Source: Diphasiastrum complanatum (taxonomy: Eukaryota; Streptophyta; Lycopodiopsida; Lycopodiales; Lycopodiaceae). From it: DNA of 64,000 nucleotides. The first letter of the stretch is position 1, and every line of letters begins with the position of its first letter. The stretch is taken from NCBI GenBank assembly GCA_029204225.1, contig CM055093.1, forward strand, positions 18,441,041-18,505,040, given 5' to 3'. Below the pieces are notes generated by a model. That model was not told the origin of the DNA. It saw nothing but the letters and a program-made list of their open reading frames with translations, and did not search any database. Of the stretch, positions 36,491-47,607 are shown one piece after another. The position numbers were made by a program, and so were the translations under genes.

Positions 36491-36836
36491 ATGTGGAAAA
36501 TTCATCTTTGTTGATTCTATGTCCATCTCTTATGGTTTTCTCATTCTCGATGGTAGCTAGGGAGGCTGAGTTCACACACTGGTTGTAGAATCTAAATTTA
36601 TCTTCTTCTAAAGTCTCGAAGGTCTCGACGATGAAGTCTAGACACAGGTCATAGGTAAAAAACGATGGGTAAATTCCCAAGGCTTCTAGGAGGGGTTGAG
36701 CGGCTTGGATCCATGGGGTGGGTAAGTCGAAAATCTGGGTGGCGAAAGGGACATTGTCGTGGGCGATCTAAGTGGTGTCCATTTTATTAGAAGGGCTAGA
36801 TGGTTGGTTGTCGTCGAGATTGGTGGAGGATGCCAT
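36486..36836 (-). pseudogene. Decayed reading frame, family unknown
   Basis: From the ATG at 36,836 a frame of about 116 codons runs to 36,486, with a single TAG near 36,772. The text is protein-like (IFDLPTPWIQAAQPLLEALG, YDLCLDFIVETFETLEEDKF, ENEKTIRDGHRINKDEF), not low-complexity, and resembles no family I can name. It lies just right of Copia-4 and could be a host exon or a mobile-element frame. No neighbour clarifies it. Confidence 0.35.
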
Positions 36837-37199
36837 GTTGAGAAGTAGAGGACGAGAGGTGGTTGGGTTAGGTTAGGTAAAAAAAGGAGGGTTGAGGATA
36901 AGGTAAAAAAATTAAGCAATGGTGGATATCAGGGTGACAGAGGTGGAATGGAGGGATATGGAGTTGGATATGGTGTTAGAAGGAGTTGAGGGTATTGTGT
37001 GCAAAGTTTGAGAGCATTTGGTCACAGTAAAAAATTCAGATAGAAAATTGGCAAGAGCTTCGCTAGGAAAAGTGACAAATGACCCAAATTTCTTGCTTAT
37101 ATAGAGAAAATTTAGAGCGCATATTAGAAGAAGTACTCTTTCCACAACTCGGTTCCATACCAAATTTTGCAGGGACCTTCTTCATGATTTTCTAAGATC

Positions 37200-38101
<902 letters not shown>

Positions 38102-39235
38102 TCATCTCAAAGAAACAAGAGCATTCACAATCAAAACACATTGCAAAATTTTACTATAAGTACTCTTATCTATACTCAACTTCGCATTTTGCCTTTGAAC
38201 TTTGAGCGATGGGCATATAGTGCATACTCCCATCTTCACTTTCCTTGAAATAAATACGTTGCTAAAATAATGTTTCCAAAGCCTGGTGAAATGACTATAG
38301 CTAGTAAATTGCTCATTTCCACGAACCATTTTCACCCTTTAGATATTGTACGCCTCACACCTTGTAAATTTGTCCGTCAGGTGCCACCTACCAGTAGTTG
38401 GCATAATCTCAGCATGAGAACTAAAATAGCTCTCCATCCAGGATATTGATAAATTTTCGACTGGCAAAACCATAGGATTATATCGAGGATTGTAAATAGA
38501 AGCATTTTTTAAGAGCCTCTCATGCAACCTACCCAATCTTGAATTTCCAATAGAATGGACATGTTTGAATGCACTTCTACAAACAATGTCAATTTGATCT
38601 TTAATGTCCGGCTTCTGTGCAGACATAAGATATACCTCTTGCTCTTCTTGATTATGACTTAGGTGATAAGATCTTAAGGAATTTATGCAATCATTACTAC
38701 AACATGCGACCTTAAGTGTATCCTTCAGATGATATGATGACAATAAAAAAGATCTCCTTCTACCACCATAGCCTAAAAATCTTCAATCAACATGAAATCC
38801 TTTCTCGTCTCTTAGAGACTTTTGGACATTGTCATAGGCATCGACATCATTCTCGTCATCATCAATGTCATTGCCATCATTGTCATCCTAAGTCTCCATC
38901 AACATTCTCATCAATATCTTCATCATGTGTCAAAGACCTTGATCAAATGTGCATTGACGAGATTCTTCAACACTCAAACTGACCTCCTCACCATTGAAAT
39001 GCATAATTGAATCAAAGGACAAAACAACAAAAGAAGATTCAACGCTATTAGAAATGGAATGTTCTAAATTAAAATATGACTCTAAACATGAGTTTTGTAA
39101 AACAATATGCTCATTTTGAAACTCTGACTCGACATAAGAGCTCAAAAAATAAGTGACATTCGCAATTCTCGTGGTGCTTTCCTGAGACTTGACCTCAGAT
39201 TCCAAGAGAAACCTTGAGGGCGAAATCATGCTCAT
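38102..39235 (-). pseudogene. Decayed protein frame, possibly transposase-derived
   Basis: 38,743-38,102 is one continuous minus frame of about 214 codons broken by a single TAA at 38,339. It contains ISWMESYFSSHAEIMPTTGR, FTSYSHFTRLWKHYFSNVFI and a CTIC pair (MGVCTICPSLKVQRQNAKLS). The arrangement of an aromatic-rich helical part followed by a CxxC zinc pair and a basic stretch recalls plant DNA-transposon proteins, but I cannot name the family. Upstream pieces (38,930-39,235, and an Asp/Glu-rich stretch about 38,800-38,880) may be its N-terminal part in shifted frames. Gag or pol motifs are absent. Confidence 0.4.
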
Positions 39236-40084
39236 GGAACAGAAAGGTCATCTTGAGACATAGACTCGTATGACGAGATTGCTATGGACATGGTGAAAAA
39301 TATGAGAATACATAGCAAAGAAAAAAACAAACTAAGGTCACTAAAATGAAAATTCTAAGCCCCGTTATAGTCTCAATCACGGATCTCAAAAGATATTAAA
39401 TTCAATGAATGGATTTGAAATTTTTATATATTAGATCCTATAAAATCTCAGATCCACCACTGTATAATGAATCCTATGCCTCATTTTGGCCCACACGATC
39501 TAGGGAGTATAGGATTCAAGAATTTTCTTATTCCTTGATTTTTGCCTCCGTTACTCACGTTTGTCTGATGATGGTTGTCTCCGCAATCGACAATTTTCTG
39601 GAGAGGGAGCTATTCGACAACCTACTTGCCATGGGAGAATCCGTGAGGATGGCCAGAAATAGGAATTAGCATTTCTAGCACATAGAATTTAATGATTCTT
39701 AAAATAATTTTTTTTTATCATTTTTGATAGCTTTTGATTACAGAATATTGATATTCATTAATGGCTGAATTCTTAGTATTTTAAAACTAGGTAGAATAAT
39801 TGAAAATTGTGTAAAATTTGAATTTATGTGAGATACATAGTTTAACAAAATTTTTCTATTGAGAATTCGACAAGGGAATCCCAAGAATTGATGTGGTATC
39901 TTTCTCATGTATCGTATATTGCTTGTGATATTGCAGATCGATACTGGGTATCAACACACCATATCCTTTCTCAGAAATGATCCTCTAATATTATACATTG
40001 TGTCATATATCAAGTCTCAGTCTCGTGACAAAATTCTATAATAGGTACAGAACTGATTCTTAGCTATAAATTAAGGTAGATGAT
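39236..40084. other. AT-rich spacer, no recognised gene
   Basis: An 86-codon plus frame (39,409-39,669) is unrecognised and unsupported. The rest is AT-rich. Confidence 0.4.
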
Positions 40085-40500
40085 ACCAGAGAACGATATG
40101 CCGTATCAATCTAAGGTATCACGATTTAGGGTGATATGAGAAAACGATACAAGGTATCGATTTGTCGTATCATTTTGGAAAATGATACTTGAGGTTGATA
40201 CACGGTATCGATTTGCAGTATCATATGTTACTCCTATCAAAATTGATAAATAATCTTTTCAACTGGTAGTTATAATATAGGATATCAAAACTTGAATAGG
40301 AACAATACGGGAGATCGATATGTGGTATTGTTTTGTGGTATCAATGGTGACAAATGATACAGAAAATCGATACCCGGTATCGATCTTCAATATCATTATA
40401 TAAAAATGATACCTCAAAATTGATACACATTATCATTTTGCAGTATAAATGGTGAAAAATGATACGGGACATTGATACCGAGTATCGACTTCACATATCA
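40085..40500 (+). repeat. Degenerate GATAC/GGTATCGAT repeat
   Basis: The words GATAC and GTATC alternate throughout, often as GATACnnGGTATCGATTTG. Two clear copies of GGTATCGATTTG start at 40,153 and 40,204, 51 bases apart. Later copies are more diverged (about 40,310-40,490). The inverted relation of GATAC and GTATC gives many small hairpins. No protein frame crosses it. Confidence 0.7.
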
Positions 40501-40772
40501 GTTTGTATAATGAGACCATTTAATAATACACAATTGGTTGGTTTTATTAACACAATTTTACAATTTTTGATAAACTATTTAGTGATATTTCTGCAAAAAG
40601 CTTACAATGTTTCATATTTTAATTCGGCTCTCTAGAATATTCGGAACATAGTAATTACTATTTTGAAATAAGATTAGTATCTCCTTTTTGTCATATCAGA
40701 CCCACACATAAGTTCAAATTTAGGGTTTCGAATAGATTCGTTACACCTAAGGTAACCCATAAGAAACGTAGA

Positions 40773-41560
40773 ATGGGTCACCCGCTTGGAGAAGGGGAAT
40801 CACCTTCAGAGATCTCTATCGCCCGTGAGCCTTCGCCATCTAAGAGGGCAGCCGTTGAGGAGATCCATGAGGAACATATCACTTTTCATTCATACGAGGC
40901 GTATTTGCGGTGTTATGTCATGGACAAAGAGATCAGAAGTTTTTGGAGAACCAAAGATGCTTGGACATATCAGAGATATTTACTACGATGAGAACAATGC
41001 TTCAAAAATTTTGTTTAAGATTGAACAAAAGATCATTGAGGAAGTTGTGTTTCTTGGAGTCATTTTGTAGTGTGGAGAAATGCTCTCTTGTCTCGTTGGA
41101 CAGGAAAATAGAAGATTGCTTATCAAGAGACTCCAATTTTATTCATGCTTTTGCAAAGTATTTCACATCAAGCAAGCAGGCTTCTACTTCAGTTGCTGCT
41201 CCCAAAGCTGAGAGTGTTGAACATGTACCTCGTGGTCAAAAAAAATTTCTATGTCCTAAAGGTAAGGGACCTATGGAGGATACTGCTCAATGTCAATGCT
41301 CCAGATGTTCCTAGGGCAGGTCTCGGTGTTGGGTCATTAAAGAGAGACTCAAGAATGAAAATTTAGTTTGTTCGAAGACCATGGAGCTGCATATTAAGCA
41401 GCTTGAAATTCCACCAATTGATCCCATGACTGGTATTAGACTTGAAGTCAGAGAGCCTCACGATCTGCATGATTATGATTTGAAGTCCAAGATGAAGATT
41501 AATCCCTTGAAAAATGTCCTCTCATTTATTGTAATAGTTGATCTTTCACAATGCTCGTAG
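40773..41560 (+). pseudogene. Decayed protein frame, family unknown
   Basis: Starts at MGHPLGEGESPSEISIAREP and reads ITFHSYEAYLRCYVMDKEI before a frame change near 40,960. After two further changes it runs from about 41,100 to a TAG at 41,558 with one internal TAG (41,312). That part contains a Cys cluster (CQCSRCS, then a Cys-Trp) and the block LEIPPIDPMTGIRLEVREPH with DLKSKMKINPLKNV. It looks like genuine former coding sequence because the frame stays open across the internal stop. I do not recognise the family; an uncharacterised transposon protein is one possibility. Confidence 0.4.
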
Positions 41561-42784
41561 AAATCCTCATACACGTGAATAATATTAAGATTGTCTTGCA
41601 ATTTCTCATGCAAAAGAACCTATACATAAAGGAATCCAAGGGTCAATTTCTTAAACATGAATTAGTCTCTCTTTGTCATGAGATTACCCATTTTAGAATG
41701 AAGATAAATGGTAGTCATTGAATGGCCAATTTAAAAAATAGTTAGATAGACAAAATCCTCTTTGAAATTTATTGTTTCTTTTGTAGATTTATTGAAGAAT
41801 ATGCTAATATTGTGACACCTCTTAATAATCTAAGAAAGGATAGAGTGAAGAAGAAAAGGAAGACAAGGCAACCTAGTCCACCTATTGTATAGAATGAGAG
41901 ATTGAATCATTTTTTTTTAGAAGCTCAAAAACATAGTTATTTTTGCTTTCGTGTTACAAATTCTAAATCTGGATCAACTTTACCTCATTTAGATCTACAT
42001 ACATAATTTAAGCATCAAAGATTGCACAACAAGAAGACTGATCAAGATCTAGACACTAAATCTAGTTTAATTTGATCTAGATTCGCAATTGGCTTTAGAC
42101 ATGACAAACAAATTGACATATACTTATCCTCACGGCCTCTCACACATGCGAAAAGTACAAAATTTTAGACACAAAAAATATCACATACATCAAAGTATCA
42201 GTCTTTTTTTAAGATCAAAATTGTCAAAAATCACATCAAGTTTGATCTCTCTCCAAGTAAATGTACAAATGAGCTCTCAATCCATAACTAATAAGCTCGG
42301 ATCTGAGGTTAAGTATGAATGTACTTAGGGTAGACCCTAACCCTACTAATCAAGGCCTTAGATTAGGCAAAATAGCCCTTAGATCAAGGTGTCTCTTTTT
42401 TGGAAGTGTCCGACCTCAAGAAAAATCCTTACAAATTAGGACCATGTGACTTGGTCTTGATTCAAGCATAATTCAGAAAAATCAAATGTGACTTAATTCA
42501 ATCAAATCATATCCTACTTATGTACACGTGTGGATGAAACTTGCCAGTCCATCAAGATGCCACGTGGCACTTGCCAGTCACTAGATTTCAACATGGATTT
42601 GCTAATAATTTCAAGGACTGATCATCCTCTCTTGCACAAGAAATTTCCTTTGGAATCACTGGTGTCCGATACCACTAGCTTTCCCTCCAAGAATATTCTT
42701 TGCTTTTAAATCTGTTTACCAAAAAATCAAAAAGATTAACTGGCTATCCTATATCCAAATATAGGATCCGATCTACAACCAATT
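41561..42784. other. Unassigned sequence
   Basis: A short plus stretch near 41,790-41,850 reads FIEEYANIVTPLNNLRKD, which resembles the connection between Gypsy RT and RNase H. The flanks do not continue the match, so it is only a hint. The rest shows no gene. Confidence 0.35.
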
Positions 42785-43100
42785 TAAGGAGATACTTCAA
42801 GCCATTGAATTCTCTCATGTTCCTTAAGCAATTCAATGTAGATGAAAATATCATCTAAGAATACCACTAGACATTGAGCCAGTTATGGACAAGAACTATC
42901 TTTCATAGATTGTTGAAATAACACGAGTGTATTCATTAAACCAAAAGAAAGTATTAAGAATTCAAAACAACCGAAGCAATACAATAATAGATGTCCAATA
43001 TCTATATTAGAATCGGTACGAAGAATTTCATTTCTTCTAGAAGATTCTTAACCGCCTTATCTGATATTCTAGAAATCTTAAAAATCCATCTGGATTTCCT
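42785..43100 (-). pseudogene. Gypsy reverse transcriptase scrap
   Basis: The minus strand reads LSFGLMNTLVLFQ, the equivalent of the PFGL-NAP-FQ block, then VVFLDDIFIYIELLKEHER with the catalytic FLDD. An upstream part (43,002-43,100) resembles the RT start. It is from a different Gypsy family than A-D, whose motif is YLDD. Stops are present. Gypsy C begins 134 bases to the right. Confidence 0.65.
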
Positions 43101-43234
43101 ATACCGTATAGGCATGTACATATCTATCCCAACCAAGCATTGGAGAATCCAAAAATTTTGTTCCTGATGGATAACAATAATTCGTTTATGAAAGTGTGAT
43201 TTAACAAGAAGGACCACACACGGTTTAGTATCAC

Positions 43235-43950
43235 TGTTGGAGGGTTTGCGGATCCCAAGGCAACCCTAACCCTAGTCAATAAGTGAGAGAGATTTGGCAC
43301 CATGGGTGTGTAAGTCCAACCCGATGATCACATAGAGATTTGATTAATTAGGAAGTCAATAAAAGGACTTTAGGCCTTTTTGCGGTACTTTTAATGTCGT
43401 AGGGCCTAAATGTCAAGTTAGTGAATAAAGTGGGTTTCCCTCCAATTTTGATTCCCACACTTTTTTAAACTTGAATAAAAAGAGAGGCAAGAATGGACCA
43501 ATAGGATTCAGAGGCCAGGGTCCTCCTCTCTACTATAAAAAGGGACCAACTCAAGTTGCTCCTCATGTTCATTTTCTCATTTCAATAAAGTAGATTGGTT
43601 CTCTTCAGAAATGGATTGATGAATGTCCTTGCTCTTCTTCTTTCCTTCTCCATCTCTCATGCTTTTCTTGGTTTTTGCTAATTGTTGGATCTGATTGTTA
43701 TTGAGAGTGCATGTTATCATACTTTTTATGAGAGAGAAAGAGAGAAAGAGAAAGAGTAAGCTATATTTGTTGTGGATCGTAGTGTTAATGGATGTTAGAG
43801 TTAGGTTTGGATCCTCCATTCATGTTGAAATCTGAACTATACTATCGCTCTCATGGGAACGAACCTACGCGTGACAACTAGCTTTGTCTCTTTGATGCTA
43901 GATTGACTAGATCTTGGATTCAGGTTAGGCAAGGAAAGAAACCCACTACA
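43235..43950 (+). repeat. Gypsy C 5' LTR with promoter
   Basis: TGTTGGAGGGTTTGCGGAT to CCCACTACA, 716 bp. A CCAAT box (43,498-43,502) in CCAATAGGATTCAGAGG lies 36 bases before TATAAAA (43,534-43,540), a plausible RNA polymerase II promoter. The right copy at 56,642-57,391 is longer, mainly through a 30-bp duplication. Confidence 0.92.
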
Positions 43951-43954
43951 ATTT

Positions 43955-43972
43955 TGGCGCCGCTGCCGGGGA
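43955..43972 (+). promoter_or_regulatory. Gypsy C primer binding site, tRNA-Asp
   Basis: TGGCGCCGCTGCCGGGGA, one mismatch to the complement of the plant tRNA-Asp(GTC) 3' end, four bases after the LTR. The same tRNA is used by the Athila lineage. Confidence 0.9.
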
Positions 43973-44599
43973 GCTATGCCAATTTTTCAGTTTGTAGCAT
44001 GATTGTTGGATGGTTAGCTTGCATTAGGCATCTTGTCGTGGCATGAATAATGTTAGATTTGCATTTAGGGTTAGTTTGGAATTGATTTTACTTGATTTCA
44101 GTGGATTTTCTTGTTTGAAATCTAATCTGATTGTTAAACAGGGAAAGCTATTCAGATCACCAATCTTAAGATCCATTTGGATCTGAGATATCAGAGAAAA
44201 TAACAAAAATTGGTCAAATCTGTCAGATTTGGTCAAAAAGAGACAAAAAGCGTCATCAGAGCTTTTTATCCTCATTCAAGAAACCTTTGCCGAGTTGTAG
44301 ACACCTTCGGTTTTGTTTACAGAACCTTTAGTTTGAAGGGCGAAGATTAATTTCTAGTAGATTTCCAGAATTCATCAGAAAAATTGTCAAAAAATACCAA
44401 AAAATCACCAAAACCCTAAAAATACAGAAAAAGAACCTTCGCTCGATTCATTGTGCTTAGGTGTGATTCAGATCCATCTATTGCTAGGTCGACAAAGAAT
44501 AATACCAAAAATAAAAAGAGTTTCAGAGGATCAATTGCCATATTGCCATATTTTTGCCAAAAAAGTCACTTTTTTTTGCAAAATTACCAGTATTACTCT

Positions 44600-46139
44600 T
44601 GATCCTTCACCAAAACCTTCAACAGATCACACTTGTAACCGACCAGAGAAAATTTTGGGAGTTCATTACGATTCTCAAACGGATACTGTCAATTGGAATG
44701 AAGCTCTTGCAATGATGGATTGTACAACATGATATATGTGTCAACAAGATAATCAATCAGATTTGAACGAGATTTTCTTATTAGATCAAACTTTGGATAC
44801 ACCAATCACGATTCCTAAATGTGTTGAATGTAGCCTGGATATCAACAGAACTTATACCAGATCCGATTGAGGATGAACCCATTCATGTGAGTCATGTCTT
44901 GACTTATGATGGCAATGCTAATCTTACGGATGAGCAGATTCTAAATCATATGGATCCGACCAGATTTAGAGTGCGTAATGTTCCTGATGAACCAACAATA
45001 AAACCGCCCAAAGTAGTTATATTGAAGGAAGATAGGATCACATGATCGATGACGAAGAAACAAGCTAAGCAACATTATAATACGGTTCTGAAATGGAAAA
45101 ATCCCCCTCAAAAGATTGATTTAAAAAAAGTGTCACCCTTACTGGATAAAGGCAAAGGAAAAGTTGAGGATGATTCTCCAAATCAGAATTCTAGTAAGAC
45201 ATCATCGTCTAGGAAGTCTTCACCTTTGAAGAAGAGTTTATCATATTGGAAGTCATCGCCTCCACGATCAATTCCTGCTAAGAAGGCTAAGCGAAGATCC
45301 AAGACAAGTCCTTTCGAAAAAGAACAAGCAGATGTAGTCCAGCATGATATGTCCGAACATTTTAAATGTTATACACTGGATGATGTGGTTATCATGCTAC
45401 CTAAAGCACATCGTGAACCTGAAGAACACGTGCCAGAATCAAAAGAGGGCCCAACTAGGATGCAGCCAATGAATCTTGCTGAACGAGGAGAACCGGAAAA
45501 GATTGTAGAAGTTGGATCACAACTTAATCCTGAACAGTATCAAGCACTACGCATGTTACATATTAAGCATCAAGATTGCTTTGCATGGACTTATCAAGAT
45601 CTGAAGGGTATTCCGACATTAGTGATTGAACATACCACACCTTTAGTACCTGATGCAGTTCCAAAGATTACAAAGTTCTATCGCTGTAATCCTAATGTTG
45701 CGAACCTGATAAAGAAAGAGATGCAGAGATTGCCTGATGCCGATTTCATTTATGAGATCGAGCATACCGAGTGGATTTCACCGATTGTCATTGTTCCTAA
45801 GAAAAATGAGAAATTGCGAATCTGTGTGAATCTCAAAGAGGTGAACAAAGTGACGCGAAAGGATCACTTTCTGTTACCTTTTATTGAAAGCATTTTGGAT
45901 CGCCTTGCTAGAGCGGAAGCTTATAGTTTCCTGGATGGATTTAGTGGTTACAACCAGGTTAAGATAGCATCTACCGATCACCACAAAACCGCTTTTGCAA
46001 CAGAATGGGGCACCTATGCTTACAAAGTAATGTCGTTTGGACTCTGTAATGCACCAAGTTCATTCCAAAGAGTAATGCAATTTGCTTTTAAAGATTATCT
46101 ACAGAAATTCCTTGAAATCTACTTGGATGACCTGGGAGT
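44600..46139 (+). pseudogene. Gypsy C pol, linker and reverse transcriptase to YLDD
   Basis: 44,640-45,048 is a decayed linker (frame 44,821-45,045). 45,049-46,139 is open and gives a Ser/Lys-rich linker (SSRKSSPLKKS), then CFAWTYQDLKGIP, ADFIYEIEHTEWISPIVIVP, FLDGFSGYNQVKIA with the first catalytic aspartate, VMSFGLCNAPSSFQRVM and finally IYLDDLGV. The Copia-5 LTR follows immediately, so the frame ends within the inserted LTR. RT fingers and palm are complete up to the second catalytic motif; the thumb resumes at 51,876. Confidence 0.88.
46135..46139 (+). repeat. Target site duplication of Copia-5, left
   Basis: GGAGT, repeated exactly at 51,871-51,875 on the other side of the element. Confidence 0.93.
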
Positions 46140-46850
46140 TGTGAAGAATTGAGAAAGATTATCTATGTTAGATATAGGGGTCTTATGTTTTTTACATCAA
46201 GCATCTAGGTGTAGGATGTTGATAGGAATAAATTTGACATAGATGGCAAATTATGCATTTCCATTTGTAATGCCACTATTGAGCCAAAATAGAGTAAGAG
46301 GCTAAACACTTGCTAATTAGAGTGTAGACAAGTGTAAAGTTTTTGTTTGATGAATTCCAAGAGGTCCAATAGGATTTAGAGGTGGAACCTTGTGAGGTCC
46401 AATAGGAAATTGAGGTGTGCTTGAATATAGTCCAATAGAATTAAGAGGTGCATAGATCAATGATCCAATAGGATTCAAGATGGATTTTGTGATAGCTCGT
46501 GGACCTACTAGTATCATTGTACTCCTCATTTTGAAGTCAATTGATTTGGTGATTTCATGGATTTTGTGAGTTATTGGATTTCTAACTTTCTCTCTCTACC
46601 CGAGAGCTCTTGATGCATTTTCTCTCTCTACCTGAGGAGAGCAGCTTGTTTTTACTTAGATTATTTTTTGAATACTTCCCACATGTGTGAGTGAGAGTTG
46701 GAAGTGATTGAATGCATGTAGTAGTGTGTTTTTGCCATAGGATTCAAGATTGATCTTGAATCTCAATCTAGTCTTGATCTTGGTGCATCTACACACCTTA
46801 GGAGATCACAAGTACATGTAGTGGACAGTCCACACGTGTGAAATTCAACA
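46140..46850 (+). repeat. Copia-5 5' LTR
   Basis: TGTGAAGAATTG to AAATTCAACA, 711 bp. Four CCAAT boxes start at 46,366, 46,399, 46,432 and 46,465, exactly 33 bases apart, each in a degenerate repeat with TCCAATAG and GAGGTG. By eye it differs from the 3' LTR at about 14 positions, nearly all transitions, plus one insertion/deletion block. Confidence 0.93.
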
Positions 46851-46862
46851 TGGTATCAGAGC
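46851..46862 (+). promoter_or_regulatory. Copia-5 primer binding site, initiator tRNA-Met
   Basis: TGGTATCAGAGC directly after the LTR. Confidence 0.93.
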
Positions 46863-47607
46863 CTACCTAAGGTTACCATGCATTTTGATCCATCTAAGTG
46901 AAAAAAATTTCATCAATCTTGAGCTAGAAGTTGTCAAGGCCCATTTTCCTACCTATCTTGTTCAATTTTGGATCAAAAGAGATCAAAAGGACATTGATTG
47001 GGTCTGACCTGGTACTGTACGGAATCAGGTGCTTAGACACGTGTGAGGAACATCCAATTTCAGTTTGGAAGTTCTCTCTCATGTTTGATCCATTTATCTT
47101 GCTTGATAGCTTGTTTTGAAGCTATTTTTGTTTAGTTTCTGTTGCAATCAATTTCATTCCATTTGGTTGTGCCAATCAAAAGTTATAAGCTTTTGAAGAG
47201 GGTTAGGTAGGGCACCTAGACCTGGGTGGACACATTTGGTTTGGTCAAGAGATTGCTTGGTTGATCCAAAATCACAGTTGTATGCTTGCCAATCTCATCT
47301 ATATGTGATCTAGGCACTGTTTTGAGATCTTAGCCATTTTATTTTATGCAATATCATTGTATTTGAGTCAAATTTGATTTCTTAGTGTATTTCACACGTG
47401 CTAAGAGTGTTAGATCCTAACTTTGCCTATACTCCATCATTTGATGTGAAATAGATCTTGTTTTAGAGAGATTTGAGTAGCTAGTGAGAATCAATTCACA
47501 AATTTTTGTAAGATCTTTCATAGGAGGAGATAGTACTTAATTATTGGATCCTATTGAAAGTGTGTGACAACATTTATTGTTCATCATTTGAGTTTTCTTC
47601 ACTTCAA
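46863..47607 (+). other. Copia-5 leader
   Basis: Untranslated leader of about 745 bases between primer site and gag. No coding frame recognised; the packaging signal would be expected here but cannot be seen by eye. Confidence 0.5.

Noticed and set aside
41790-41850. A Gypsy RT to RNase H connection
   Set aside because: Only about 18 residues resemble it and the flanking translation does not continue the match.
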